This document shows positions 26,719 to 35,514 of a DNA stretch of 64,000 nt, one piece after another. Position 1 is the stretch's first letter. Each line of letters begins with the position of its first letter. The stretch is taken from contig NZ_FCOB02000017.1 of NCBI RefSeq assembly GCF_001545075.1, positions 108,205 through 172,204 on the forward strand. Direction: 5' to 3'. Source of the DNA: Caballeronia ptereochthonis. GTDB lineage: Bacteria; Pseudomonadota; Gammaproteobacteria; Burkholderiales; Burkholderiaceae. The notes below the pieces were generated by a model. The model was not told the DNA's origin. It saw only the letters and a list, made by a program, of their open reading frames with translations, and made no database searches. The translations under genes were made by a program, and so were the position numbers.

Positions 26719-28326
26719 TTACATCCGGAATACGCCGAAACGCGTGTCTTCGATGGGCGCGTTCATCGTCGCGGCGAGGCTCAGGCCCAGCACGTCGCGC
26801 GTCTGCGCGGGATCGATCACGCCGTCGTCCCAGAGGCGCGCGCTGGCATAGTAGGGATGCCCCTGCGCCTCGTACTGATCGCGGATCGGCGCCTTGAACG
26901 CCTCCTCTTCCTCCTTCGACCACGTGCCGCCCTTCTTCTCGATGCCGTCGCGCCGCACCGTCGCGAGCACGGACGCGGCCTGCTCGCCGCCCATCACCGA
27001 GATGCGCGCGTTCGGCCACATCCACAGGAAGCGCGGCGAATACGCGCGGCCGCACATGCCGTAGTTGCCCGCGCCGAACGAGCCGCCGATGATCACCGTG
27101 AACTTCGGCACCTTCGCGGTGGCGACCGCGGTCACCATCTTCGCGCCGTTGCGCGCGATGCCTTCGTTCTCGTACTTGCGGCCGACCATGAAGCCCGTGA
27201 TGTTCTGCAGGAACACGAGCGGAATCTTGCGCTGGCAGCACAGTTCGATGAAATGCGCGCCCTTCAGGGCCGACTCGCTGAACAGGATGCCGTTGTTCGC
27301 GACGATGCCGACCGGATGCCCCCAGATATGCGCGAAGCCGGTGACGAGCGTCGTGCCGTAGCGCGCCTTGAACTCGTCGAACGCGGAATCGTCGACGATG
27401 CGCGCGATCACTTCGCGCACGTCGAAAGGCTTGCGGGTATCGACGGGAATCACGCCGTACACGCTCTGCGGGTCGTAGCGCGGCGGCAGCGGTTCCTTCA
27501 ATGCGAGCGTCGGCGTCTTCACGCGATTCAGATTGCCGACGATGCTGCGCGCGATGCCGAGCGCATGCGCATCGTTCTGCGCGAGATGATCGGCGACGCC
27601 CGACAGACGCGTATGCACGTCACCGCCGCCGAGGTCTTCGGCGCTGACTTCCTCGCCCGTCGCGGCTTTCACCAGAGGCGGGCCGCCCAGGAAAATCGTG
27701 CCCTGGTTCTTCACGATGATCGACTCGTCGCTCATCGCGGGCACGTACGCGCCGCCCGCCGTGCACGAACCCATCACGACGGCGATCTGCGCGATGCCCT
27801 GCGCCGACAGGTTCGCCTGGTTGTAGAAGATGCGGCCGAAGTGATCGCGGTCGGGGAATACGTCGTCCTGATTCGGCAGGTTCGCGCCGCCCGAATCGAC
27901 GAGATAGACGCACGGCAGCCGGTTCTGCTCCGCGATTTCCTGCGCGCGCAAGTGCTTCTTCACCGTGACGGGATAGTACGTGCCGCCCTTGACGGTCGCA
28001 TCGTTGCAGACGACGACGCACTCCTGGCCCGCAATGCGTCCGATGCCCGTGATGATGCCCGCACCCGGCGCGTCGTCGTTGTACATGCCATACGCGGCGA
28101 GTTGCGACAACTCCAGAAACGGCGTGCCCGGATCGAGCAGTTGCGCGATGCGATCGCGCGGCAGCAGCTTGTTGCGCGACACGTGACGATCGCGCGCGGC
28201 CTGTCCGCCGCCTTCCGCGATCTTCGCGACCTTCTCCTTCAGGTCCGCGACGAGCGCCTCGAGCGCCTGGGCGTTGGTGCGGAATTCCTCGCCGCGCGGA
28301 TTCAGTTTCGATTCGATGATCGCCAT
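26719..28326 (-). CDS. mccB: Methylcrotonyl-CoA carboxylase carboxyltransferase (beta) subunit
   Basis: This 535-residue carboxyltransferase moves the carboxyl from biotin to 3-methylcrotonyl-CoA. It has KLLPRDRIAQLLDPGTPFLELS, VVVCNDATVKGGTYYPVTVKKH, YLVDSGGANLPNQDDVFPDR, IAVVMGSCTAGGAYVPAMSDE and, late, GGSFGAGNYGMCGRAYSPRFLW. I chose the ATG at 28326 (MAIIESKLNP), which gives the normal length; its ribosome site overlaps the ivd stop codon 11 bases away. Its partner is mccA. Confidence 0.95.
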   Translation of the reverse strand: MAIIESKLNPRGEEFRTNAQALEALVADLKEKVAKIAEGGGQAARDRHVSRNKLLPRDRIAQLLDPGTPFLELSQLAAYGMYNDDAPGAGIITGIGRIAGQECVVVCNDATVKGGTYYPVTVKKHLRAQEIAEQNRLPCVYLVDSGGANLPNQDDVFPDRDHFGRIFYNQANLSAQGIAQIAVVMGSCTAGGAYVPAMSDESIIVKNQGTIFLGGPPLVKAATGEEVSAEDLGGGDVHTRLSGVADHLAQNDAHALGIARSIVGNLNRVKTPTLALKEPLPPRYDPQSVYGVIPVDTRKPFDVREVIARIVDDSAFDEFKARYGTTLVTGFAHIWGHPVGIVANNGILFSESALKGAHFIELCCQRKIPLVFLQNITGFMVGRKYENEGIARNGAKMVTAVATAKVPKFTVIIGGSFGAGNYGMCGRAYSPRFLWMWPNARISVMGGEQAASVLATVRRDGIEKKGGTWSKEEEEAFKAPIRDQYEAQGHPYYASARLWDDGVIDPAQTRDVLGLSLAATMNAPIEDTRFGVFRM

Positions 28327-28337
28327 GACGCGCGCCC

Positions 28338-29519
28338 TCAAGCCGTCTCGGCGAACAATTCGCGGCCGATCAGCATGCGGCGGATTTCGCTCGTGCCCGC
28401 GCCGATTTCATAGAGCTTGGCGTCGCGCCACAGACGGCCCACCGGATACTCGTTGATGTAGCCGTTGCCGCCGAGAATCTGAATGGCTTCGCCGGCCATC
28501 CACGTGGCCTTTTCGGCGGTGTAAAGAATGACGCCCGCGCAGTCCTTGCGCACCTGGCGCACGTGGTCGGAGCCGAGCGTGTCGAGCTGGCGGCCGACCG
28601 CGTAGAGATACGCGCGGCACGCCTGCAGCGTCGAGTACATATCGGCGACCTTGCCCTGGATCAGCTGAAACTCGCCGATCGCCTGGCCGAACTGCTTGCG
28701 ATCGTGGATATACGGCACGACCGCGTCCATGCACGCGAGCATGATGCCGGTCGGGCCGCCTGCGAGCACGGCGCGCTCGTAGTCGAGGCCGCTCATCAGC
28801 ACCTTCGCGCCGCCGTTCAGTTGACCGAGGATGTTCTCCTTCGGCACTTCGACGTTCTCGAACACGAGCTCGCCGGTATGCGAGCCGCGCATGCCGAGCT
28901 TGTCGAGCTTCTGCGCGACGGAAAATCCCTTCATGCCCTTCTCGACGATGAACGCCGTGATGCCGCGCGGTCCCGCTTCGATGTCCGTCTTCGCATAGAC
29001 GACGAGCGTGTCGCAGTCCGGGCCGTTGGTGATCCACATCTTCGTGCCGTTGAGCACGTAGTGATCGCCCTTCTCGTCGGCGCGCAGCTTCATGCTGACG
29101 ACGTCCGAGCCCGCGTTCGGCTCGCTCATCGCGAGCGCACCGATATGCTCGCCGGAGACCAGCTTCGGCAGGTACTTCTGCTTCTGCGCTTGCGTGCCGT
29201 TGCGATGAATCTGGTTCACGCACAGATTCGAATGCGCGCCATACGACAGACCGACTGACGCCGACGCCCGCGAGATCTCCTCCATTGCGACCATGTGCGC
29301 GGTATAGCCCATGTTCGCGCCGCCGTATTCCTCGGAGACCGTCATGCCGAGCACGCCGAGGTCGCCGAGCTTCTTCCACAGGTCCATCGGGAACTGGTCG
29401 GTGTGGTCGATCTCGCCCGCACGCGGCGCGATTTCCTTCGCCGCAAAATTGGCGAGCGAATCGCGCAGCATGTCGATGTCTTCGCCCAACGCGAAATTGA
29501 GGCCGGGTACGTTGCTCAT
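28338..29519 (-). CDS. ivd: Isovaleryl-CoA dehydrogenase
   Basis: This FAD enzyme oxidises isovaleryl-CoA to 3-methylcrotonyl-CoA and passes electrons to electron-transfer flavoprotein. The 393-residue protein has EEYGGANMGYTAHMVAMEEISRAS, LAMSEPNAGSDVVSMKLRA, NGTKMWITNGPDCDTLVVYAKTD, LDYERAVLAGGPTGIM and ILGGNGYINEYPVGRLWRDAKLYEIGAGTSEI. The acidic residue of YEIGAGTSE is conserved, but the catalytic Glu of isovaleryl-type enzymes is expected in the LDYERAVLAGGP region (E of DYERAVL). It is the first gene of the leucine operon, under two palindromic sites shared with a divergent TetR gene. Confidence 0.95.
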   Translation of the reverse strand: MSNVPGLNFALGEDIDMLRDSLANFAAKEIAPRAGEIDHTDQFPMDLWKKLGDLGVLGMTVSEEYGGANMGYTAHMVAMEEISRASASVGLSYGAHSNLCVNQIHRNGTQAQKQKYLPKLVSGEHIGALAMSEPNAGSDVVSMKLRADEKGDHYVLNGTKMWITNGPDCDTLVVYAKTDIEAGPRGITAFIVEKGMKGFSVAQKLDKLGMRGSHTGELVFENVEVPKENILGQLNGGAKVLMSGLDYERAVLAGGPTGIMLACMDAVVPYIHDRKQFGQAIGEFQLIQGKVADMYSTLQACRAYLYAVGRQLDTLGSDHVRQVRKDCAGVILYTAEKATWMAGEAIQILGGNGYINEYPVGRLWRDAKLYEIGAGTSEIRRMLIGRELFAETA

Positions 29520-29564
29520 GGGTCGTCTCCTCCAGATACGATGTTTTCGGCAGGCTCTGAAATA

Positions 29565-29577
29565 TGAGTCTCGCTCA
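29565..29577. promoter_or_regulatory. Candidate TetR operator near ivd
   Basis: TGAGTCTCGCTCA is a near-palindrome (TGAG-N5-CTCA). With flanks it reads ATATGAG...GCTCACA, matching a second site 79 bases away. It lies 46 bases before the ivd start. Confidence 0.6.
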
Positions 29578-29643
29578 CACCGGGCCGAAATATGCGGAAT
29601 GGGGCAATTTCACGCTCAAATCGGCTAGCCGTCAATAGGTTTT

Positions 29644-29656
29644 TGAGCTACGCTCA
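29644..29656. promoter_or_regulatory. Candidate TetR operator near tetR
   Basis: TGAGCTACGCTCA is a perfect palindrome with 5-base arms and a 3-base centre (TGAGC-TAC-GCTCA). It shares the TGAG-N5-CTCACA pattern with the site near ivd and lies 38 bases before the tetR start. The pairing suggests one TetR dimer per site controlling both genes. Confidence 0.65.
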
Positions 29657-29694
29657 CATTTATTTCGCAGGCTCTTTCGCCACGGTCTCCGACA

Positions 29695-30420
29695 ATGTCG
29701 ACGCAAACCACCGCCACCGGCCGCCGCGCGCCCGCCGGGGTCAAATCGCAGCAGCGCGTGAAGGACATCCTGCAGGCGGGGCGCGACATCTTCGCCGAAA
29801 AGGGCTACGACGCCGCGACGAGCGCCGAGATCGCGCAGCGCGCGGGCATCTCGGAGGCGACGGTCTTCAGTTATTTCAGCGGCAAGCGCGAGCTATGCGC
29901 GCGCGTGATCGCCGACTGGTACGACGAAATCATCGATGCCTTCGAGACCGGCCTGCCGCGCGACGGCTCGGTGCGCCAGCAATTCGCGTTCATCGTCAGA
30001 ACGCACATGCGGCTGATGCTGATGAACGGCACGGGCCTCTGCGCGCTCGTGCTCTCGGAAGGCCGCACGAAGCAGCACGATCTCTCCGACACGCTCACGG
30101 AACTGCAGCGCCGCTATACCGCGCCGCTCATGGACGTGCTCGCGCGCGGCCAGACGCTCGGCCACGTGCGCGACGACGTGCCGCTGCGCCTGTTGCGCTC
30201 GCTCGTCTTCGGCCCGATGGAACACGTGCTGTGGGATGCGACGCTCGCGAAGCGCCGCCTGAGTCAGACTCAGATCGAGACGACGGCGAACGAGCTGGTG
30301 GAAGTGTTGTGGACGGCGCTGCAGCCGCCGAATGCGCAGCTGGCCGCGCTCGTGCAGTTCCGGCAGGATGTGGAGGAAGCGTCGCGCCGGTTCGATCAGG
30401 CAGCGAAACCGGCGAGTTGA
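29695..30420 (+). CDS. TetR/AcrR-family regulator of the leucine operon (inferred)
   Basis: This 241-residue protein has a TetR helix-turn-helix (about 20-70: RVKDILQAGRDIFAEKGYDAATSAEIAQRAGISEATVFSYF, split here into its helices) and a C-terminal ligand domain. It is divergent from ivd-mccB-mccA. In many proteobacteria this operon is run by the MerR-type LiuR; here a TetR protein occupies the position, as reported in some beta-proteobacteria (LiuQ type). The assignment is by position plus the two palindromes between the genes. No ribosome site is obvious before the ATG, but the family-like sequence starts at once. Confidence 0.85.
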   Translation: MSTQTTATGRRAPAGVKSQQRVKDILQAGRDIFAEKGYDAATSAEIAQRAGISEATVFSYFSGKRELCARVIADWYDEIIDAFETGLPRDGSVRQQFAFIVRTHMRLMLMNGTGLCALVLSEGRTKQHDLSDTLTELQRRYTAPLMDVLARGQTLGHVRDDVPLRLLRSLVFGPMEHVLWDATLAKRRLSQTQIETTANELVEVLWTALQPPNAQLAALVQFRQDVEEASRRFDQAAKPAS

Positions 30421-30427
30421 AGCAGCG

Positions 30428-31324
30428 TTATTTCTTGATGAAGCGCAGTGCGAAGCGCGCGAGTCCCGGCACGGTCGTCGGGCGCAGCAGCCGCGCGTCG
30501 TAGCCGCCCATGCGGCGATCGTTCTCCGCCAGACAGAGTTCGATCAGCGCGCGCACCGACACATCGCCCGCCACCGAATCGCCGACATTCGCGGGAAAGT
30601 TCGCGTCCTGCGCCGCGCCGCTCTTGTCGAAGCCGCGCGCGAGCGAGATGCGGTCGCGGATCAGCGAGAACCAGACGCTCGCGGTCTTCGCCAGAAACCA
30701 CGGCTTGCGATACCACGGCAGGCTGCGCCGGTACCACGCGACCCAGTTTGCGAAGAAAAGAATGTGCCGCGCCTCTTCCTGAATGACCGGCTCGAAGGTC
30801 TCGACGAGTGCTTCGGGAAAGTATCCGGATTGCCGCGCCGCCTCGAATAGACCGAACGCGAAGAAACTGTCGATGCACTCGCTATAGCCGGTCAGCATCC
30901 ACGCGCGCAGCGGATCGGCGGGCGCGGGATACGGCGGCTCCGGCGCGAGCTCGATGCCATACGCCTCCACCAGCTTCGACAGCACCAGCTTGTGGCGCGC
31001 TTCCTCGCCGCCGTTCATGCGCAAGGCTTCGCGCAGGTGCGGATCGTCGACGGTACCCGCATAGGTCGCGACGCGAATGGATGCCCGCCCTTCCGTCTGC
31101 ACGGCGATATCCCAGATCGGCAGCGAGGTCACGCGCTTCAACGCGGCCGGATCGAGCTTCGGCCAGTCGATGACCGCGGGCTTGTACGGATTGTGCGTCG
31201 TCAGCAACATCTCGCAGAACATCCGCTTGTGCAGGTCGGAACCGATCGGAATCTTCCCCGTCGACCGGTACGTCCAGTTGCGCATCGCATGATCTGCTTC
31301 GACTGTGTTGAGCGTGTCGGACAT
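30428..31324 (-). CDS. Diiron ferritin-like protein
   Basis: This 298-residue helical protein has the paired carboxylate-bridged diiron pattern: E78 (QTEGRASIRVA), E108-x-x-H111 (EEARHKLV), E149 (YSECIDSFF) and E184-x-x-H187 (EEARHILFF). The spacing fits a four-helix bundle of the ferritin-like superfamily. Members include oxidases, hydroxylases and rubrerythrin-like proteins, so the reaction is not predictable. I set the start at the ATG of MSDTLNTVEADHAM; a longer open frame upstream overlaps the MFS gene and is not real. The gene has no clear operon partner. Confidence 0.8.
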   Translation of the reverse strand: MSDTLNTVEADHAMRNWTYRSTGKIPIGSDLHKRMFCEMLLTTHNPYKPAVIDWPKLDPAALKRVTSLPIWDIAVQTEGRASIRVATYAGTVDDPHLREALRMNGGEEARHKLVLSKLVEAYGIELAPEPPYPAPADPLRAWMLTGYSECIDSFFAFGLFEAARQSGYFPEALVETFEPVIQEEARHILFFANWVAWYRRSLPWYRKPWFLAKTASVWFSLIRDRISLARGFDKSGAAQDANFPANVGDSVAGDVSVRALIELCLAENDRRMGGYDARLLRPTTVPGLARFALRFIKK

Positions 31325-31419
31325 ATTCGAATATTGGCCGCCTATTGGGTACGTCCTGCGGATTTTGGCATACAGAACGCAAACACGCAGTAGCTGGCGC
31401 CTCTTACGCGCTTTTTGCT

Positions 31420-32832
31420 TCAGTGCGAGATCTTCTCCAGCGCGAGATCGCGCGTCTTCGGACCCATCAAGCCGATGGCCGCCATCACGATCAGCATGGC
31501 CGACGCGATGAACACGAACACGCCCGTCGTGCCGAAACCCTTCAGCACGCCCGCGATGATGAACGAGGTGAAAATCGCCGAGAAACGGCTCCACGAATAG
31601 ACGAAGCCGACCGCGCGGGCCCGGATGCTCGTCGGGAAAAGCTCGGTCTGATACGCGTGGTAGCTGTACGACATGATGTTTCCGGAGAGCGTGAGGCCGA
31701 CGCCCATCGCGATCAGGAAGGCCGGGTTGCCCGACTGGCTGAACAGCAGCCCGCAGACGATGTTCACCGCCGCCATCGCGACGATGGCCGTCTTGCGCTC
31801 CACCTTGTCGGCAATGGCGAGGCCGATGAGCGGCCCGACTGGCGCGGCGATCGCGATGATGCCCGAATACATGAGGCTCGAGGTCACCGTGATGCCCTGC
31901 TTGACGAGCAGCGTCGGCACCCAGTTCGCGAAGCCGTAGAAGCCGACGGTCTGGAACACGTTGAAGATGATCATCATCGCGGCGCGCTTGCCGTAGGGCG
32001 GCTTCCACATGTCGGCGAAGGCGCCGCGACTGTCCGCCGTTTCGAGCGCGGGTTCGGGCGGCGAAAGCGGCTTGCCGTACTCGCGCGCGACTTTCTCCTC
32101 GAGCGCGCGCATCACGCGGTCGGCTTCGTCGAGACGCCCCTTCTGCGCGAGCCAGCGCGGGCTTTCCGGCAGCGTGCGGCGAATCCACCAGACGAAGAGC
32201 GCGCCATGCGCGCCGATCACGACCACCCAGCGCCAGCCGTCGATGCCGAACGGCGCGCGCGGCACGAGCAGATACGCAAGAAACGCGACGACCGGCACCG
32301 CCATGAAGCCGACCGCCTGCTCGCAGGCGAACGCGCGGCCGCGGATGTGCTTGGGCGCCAGCTCGGAGATGTAGGTGCCGATCGTCACGAGCTCCACGCC
32401 GATGCCCACGCCCGCGACGAAACGCCAGATGTTCAGGCCCGTCGCCGTGTCCTGGAAGGCCATGATCAGGTTCGCGCAGGTATACCAGAGCAGCGAATAC
32501 GTGAAGATCGCGCGGCGCCCGAAGCGGTCGGCGAGAAATCCGCACGCGATCGTGCCGACGAACAGCCCGCCGAACAGCGACGCGATGAAGCTCGCGACGC
32601 CCGTCATGCCGAAGAAGCCGGCGGTGGTCGGCGCGAGGATGCCGCTTTTGACGAGGCCAGGCGCGACATAGCCGGAGTAAAGCAGATCGTAGAGCTCGAA
32701 GAAGAAGCCGAGGCTCAGGAGCACGATGAGCGTCCAGACGGAGCGCGTGGCGGGCAGGCGATCGAGCCGGGCGGAAATGCTGCCGGCGGTGACGGGAAGC
32801 GCCTGTGCGTGCGCCGCTTGGGGTGTTGCCAT
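31420..32832 (-). CDS. Major facilitator superfamily permease
   Basis: This 470-residue protein has about 12 membrane helices. It has the sugar-porter-like signatures LADRFGRRAIF between helices 2 and 3, RFVAGVGIGVELVTIGTYISEL in helix 4 and PESPRWLAQKGR at the end of the first half, plus ADKVERKTAI in the second half. This is the metabolite:H+ symporter/sugar porter branch, which takes up sugars, organic or aromatic acids. The substrate is unknown. It is next to a divergent TetR/efflux locus but lies outside it. Confidence 0.9.
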   Translation of the reverse strand: MATPQAAHAQALPVTAGSISARLDRLPATRSVWTLIVLLSLGFFFELYDLLYSGYVAPGLVKSGILAPTTAGFFGMTGVASFIASLFGGLFVGTIACGFLADRFGRRAIFTYSLLWYTCANLIMAFQDTATGLNIWRFVAGVGIGVELVTIGTYISELAPKHIRGRAFACEQAVGFMAVPVVAFLAYLLVPRAPFGIDGWRWVVVIGAHGALFVWWIRRTLPESPRWLAQKGRLDEADRVMRALEEKVAREYGKPLSPPEPALETADSRGAFADMWKPPYGKRAAMMIIFNVFQTVGFYGFANWVPTLLVKQGITVTSSLMYSGIIAIAAPVGPLIGLAIADKVERKTAIVAMAAVNIVCGLLFSQSGNPAFLIAMGVGLTLSGNIMSYSYHAYQTELFPTSIRARAVGFVYSWSRFSAIFTSFIIAGVLKGFGTTGVFVFIASAMLIVMAAIGLMGPKTRDLALEKISH

Positions 32833-32943
32833 CGGTTGTCTCCTCTTGTTGCGGATTGCGCGGCACGCGACAGTCGGCGTGCTCGCGCGAAACGAGGGAC
32901 GAATTTTAACCGGGTGGGTAATCTTCCGAATGCCTGCGCCGCG

Positions 32944-33633
32944 TCAAAAAGGCCGGATCCCGTTCATCAGCAACGCCACGACGTGCCGCGCCAGCTGCCC
33001 CGTGCTGAGCGCGCGCTCGCCCTCCCCGCGCCAGCGCGACGTCGCGAGCGGAAACACCGTCAGCCCGAACAGCGACGCGAACACGAGCGACGGCTCCAGC
33101 GCCGGATTCAGCTTCCCTTGCTTCTGCCATTCCGCGATGCGCTCGATCGCGCGCTCCTTGTGCTGGTCGCCGAAGCGCTCCGCCATGCGCTGGCGCAGGA
33201 GCCCGCCTTCGCTGATCATCTCGCGCACCCATAGCGCCGCGAACCACGGATATTGATCGACCGTCGTGACGAGCGTTTCGACGAACGCGCGCAGGGTATC
33301 GACGGGCTCCGACGCCGGATCGTTGAACACGCGCGCGAGCTCGGCGCGCAAAGGCACGAAACGCTCGTCGATCAGCATGTCGAGCAGTTGATCGCGCGTC
33401 TTGAAGTAATAGTGAACCATCGCCGGCGTGACGCCCGCCTCGCGCGCGATCGCGCCGAGCGTCGTCTCGGCGATACCCTGCCGCGCGAACAACTCCAGCG
33501 CGATATCGAGCAGTTGCGCGCGCGCGTGCTCGCCGTGCGCTCCGCTCGGACGGCCGGGACGGCGGCCGGGCTGCTTCTTCGGCGCCGAATCCCCGGAAAC
33601 ACCCGCGCCCGTCTCAACAACGTCTTTCGTCAT
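32944..33633 (-). CDS. TetR/AcrR-family repressor of the adjacent efflux pump (inferred)
   Basis: This 229-residue protein has a Lys/Arg/Pro-rich leader (APKKQPGRRPGRPSGAHGEH) and a TetR helix-turn-helix (AQLLDIALELFARQG, LGAIAREAGVTPAMVHYYF). I use the ATG at 33633 because the longer frame starts with an unlikely TTG. It is divergent from an EmrB/QacA-type pump with a perfect inverted repeat between them, the usual layout of a drug-responsive repressor and its pump. Confidence 0.88.
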   Translation of the reverse strand: MTKDVVETGAGVSGDSAPKKQPGRRPGRPSGAHGEHARAQLLDIALELFARQGIAETTLGAIAREAGVTPAMVHYYFKTRDQLLDMLIDERFVPLRAELARVFNDPASEPVDTLRAFVETLVTTVDQYPWFAALWVREMISEGGLLRQRMAERFGDQHKERAIERIAEWQKQGKLNPALEPSLVFASLFGLTVFPLATSRWRGEGERALSTGQLARHVVALLMNGIRPF

Positions 33634-33667
33634 ATCGGAAATTGACCCGCTGACTGTCAACGATTAT

Positions 33668-33685
33668 ATTAACTTCCACGTTAAT
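33668..33685. promoter_or_regulatory. Candidate TetR operator upstream of the efflux pump
   Basis: ATTAAC-TTCCAC-GTTAAT is a perfect inverted repeat with 6-base arms and a 6-base centre. It lies 35 bases before the TetR start and about 100 bases before the pump start, in an AT-rich stretch. Confidence 0.7.
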
Positions 33686-33783
33686 TAATTTCAATCCATC
33701 TGAGATAACGGGCCACTGCGCCCGTGCCGGATTGAACCGCGCCATTTCACTTTGCTTACGGCGGCCTAACCGCCTCGGACAAA

Positions 33784-35310
33784 ATGACATCTTTGCATCA
33801 AACCGCCGTCGCCGGCTCGAACGAGCCCGCGGAAGCCGGCCTCGCCGCGAAGCCGCCCGTCAGGCTGCTGTTCACGGCGCTGCTCCTCGTCATGCTGCTC
33901 GGCGCGCTCGATCAGACCATCGTGTCGACCGCGCTGCCGACCATCGTCGGCGATCTCGGCGGCCTCGAGAACCTGTCGTGGGTCGTCACGTCGTATCTGC
34001 TCAGTTCGACGATCGTCGTGCCGCTCTATGGCAAGTTCGGCGACCAGTTCGGCCGCAAGGTCGTGCTCCAGGCGTCGATCCTGATCTTTCTCGCGGGGTC
34101 GATCCTCTGCGGCGTCGCGCAGAACATGACGCAGCTGATCGCGCTGCGCGCCCTGCAAGGACTCGGCGGCGGCGGCCTCATGGTCATCACGATGGCCGCC
34201 ATCGCCGACGTCATCCCGCCCGCCGAGCGCGGCCGCTTCCAGGGGCTGTTCGGCGGCGTCTACGGTCTCGCGACGGTCGTCGGTCCGCTGCTCGGCGGCT
34301 TTCTCGTCGAGCATCTGTCGTGGCGCTGGATCTTCTACATCAACCTGCCGCTCGGGGTGATCGCGCTCGCGGTCATCCAGCTCGTGTTCAAGCCGCATTC
34401 CGCGCACGTCGATCATCGCGTGGACTATATGGGCGCGGGCTTTCTCGCGGCCGCGCTCACCTGCATCATTCTCTTCACGAGCGAAGGCGGCACGATCCTG
34501 CCGTGGAGCTCGCCGCAGCTCTGGTGCACGCTGCTGCTCGGGCTCGTGTGCATCGGCGGCTTCGTCTACGAGGAGCGCCTCGCCGCCGAGCCTATCATGC
34601 CGCTCTCGCTCTTCAAGGAGCGCACCTTCGTGCTGGCGGGGCTGATCGGCTTCATCGTCGGCTGCGCGCTGTTCGGCGCGGTCACGTTCCTGCCGCTCTA
34701 TCTGCAGGTCGCGAAGGGCTCGACGCCGTCGCAAGCCGGCCTGCAGATCACGCCGATGATGGGCGGCGTGCTGCTGTCGTCCATCGTGAGCGGACGCATC
34801 ATCAGCAAGATCGGCAGGTATCGCTTCTTCCCGATCGCCGGCACGGCGCTCGTCTCCGTCGCGATGCTGCTGCTTTCCACGCTGAGCCTCGACACGCCGC
34901 TGTCGGTCATGAACGTCTACATGGCACTGCTCGGCCTCGGGCTCGGCATGGTGATGCAGGTGCTCGTGCTCGCGGTGCAGAACGTCGTCGAGTTCCGGAT
35001 GATGGGCGTGGCCACCTCCAGCGCGACGCTCTTCCGCTCGATCGGCGGCTCGGTCGGGGTGGCGGCGTTCGGCGCGATCTTCAGCAACAGCCTGCGCGGG
35101 CGGCTGGAGGCGCTCATGCCGGCGGGCACGGAACTGCCGCAGTCGCTCGGGCCGCAGGCGGTGGCGCATCTGCCGGCCGCGCTGCGGGACGATTACTTGC
35201 ACGCGTTCGCAGGCTCGATGCACACGGTCTACCTCGTCGCCGCATGCGTCGCGCTGCTCGCGTTTGCGTTGTCGTGGTTCCTGAAGGATCATCCGCTCAG
35301 GAAGCGCTGA
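33784..35310 (+). CDS. DHA2-family (EmrB/QacA) multidrug efflux permease
   Basis: This 508-residue protein has about 14 membrane helices and drug:H+ antiporter-2 motifs: LGALDQTIVSTALPTIVGDLGG (motif D1), LYGKFGDQFGRKVVL (motif A), RALQGLGGGGLMVITMAAIADVIPP (motif B) and GLATVVGPLLGGFLVEHLSWRWIFYINLP (motif C). It probably exports hydrophobic compounds from the cytoplasm. No EmrA adaptor or outer-membrane channel is adjacent. A divergent TetR gene probably represses it. Confidence 0.93.
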   Translation: MTSLHQTAVAGSNEPAEAGLAAKPPVRLLFTALLLVMLLGALDQTIVSTALPTIVGDLGGLENLSWVVTSYLLSSTIVVPLYGKFGDQFGRKVVLQASILIFLAGSILCGVAQNMTQLIALRALQGLGGGGLMVITMAAIADVIPPAERGRFQGLFGGVYGLATVVGPLLGGFLVEHLSWRWIFYINLPLGVIALAVIQLVFKPHSAHVDHRVDYMGAGFLAAALTCIILFTSEGGTILPWSSPQLWCTLLLGLVCIGGFVYEERLAAEPIMPLSLFKERTFVLAGLIGFIVGCALFGAVTFLPLYLQVAKGSTPSQAGLQITPMMGGVLLSSIVSGRIISKIGRYRFFPIAGTALVSVAMLLLSTLSLDTPLSVMNVYMALLGLGLGMVMQVLVLAVQNVVEFRMMGVATSSATLFRSIGGSVGVAAFGAIFSNSLRGRLEALMPAGTELPQSLGPQAVAHLPAALRDDYLHAFAGSMHTVYLVAACVALLAFALSWFLKDHPLRKR

Positions 35311-35337
35311 ACCGGAACCCACGCGAGGGAACGCTCT

Positions 35338-35360
35338 AAAGCCCCCGCTATCGGGGCTTT
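35338..35360 (+). terminator. Weak terminator hairpin after the efflux pump
   Basis: AAAGCCCC (35338-35345) pairs with GGGGCTTT (35353-35360) around a short loop, 28 bases after the pump stop. The T-run is short (three), so termination may be partial. Confidence 0.5.
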
Positions 35361-35514
35361 CACTAGCACTCCAGGATTTTTGGCTTGGTAACCTTCTGCC
35401 GATTCTGAGCGGACACGATCCGCGGAATGCCCACGCTCCGGCGCCCAACGACGCGCCGGACGCCCGGATAGAGACCTTCCGGGCTGAAACTGACTACCTT
35501 CTGGAGTTAAAACA

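Noticed and set aside
30428..32866. 812-residue open frame reading through the ferritin-like gene into the MFS gene
   Set aside because: The upstream part is the opposite-phase shadow of the MFS gene and is Arg/Ala-rich with no domain; only the ferritin-like part from 31324 is protein-like.
33766..35448. 560-residue minus-strand frame across the EmrB-type gene
   Set aside because: It is antisense to a strong membrane transporter gene and made up of Arg/Asp/His-rich sequence.
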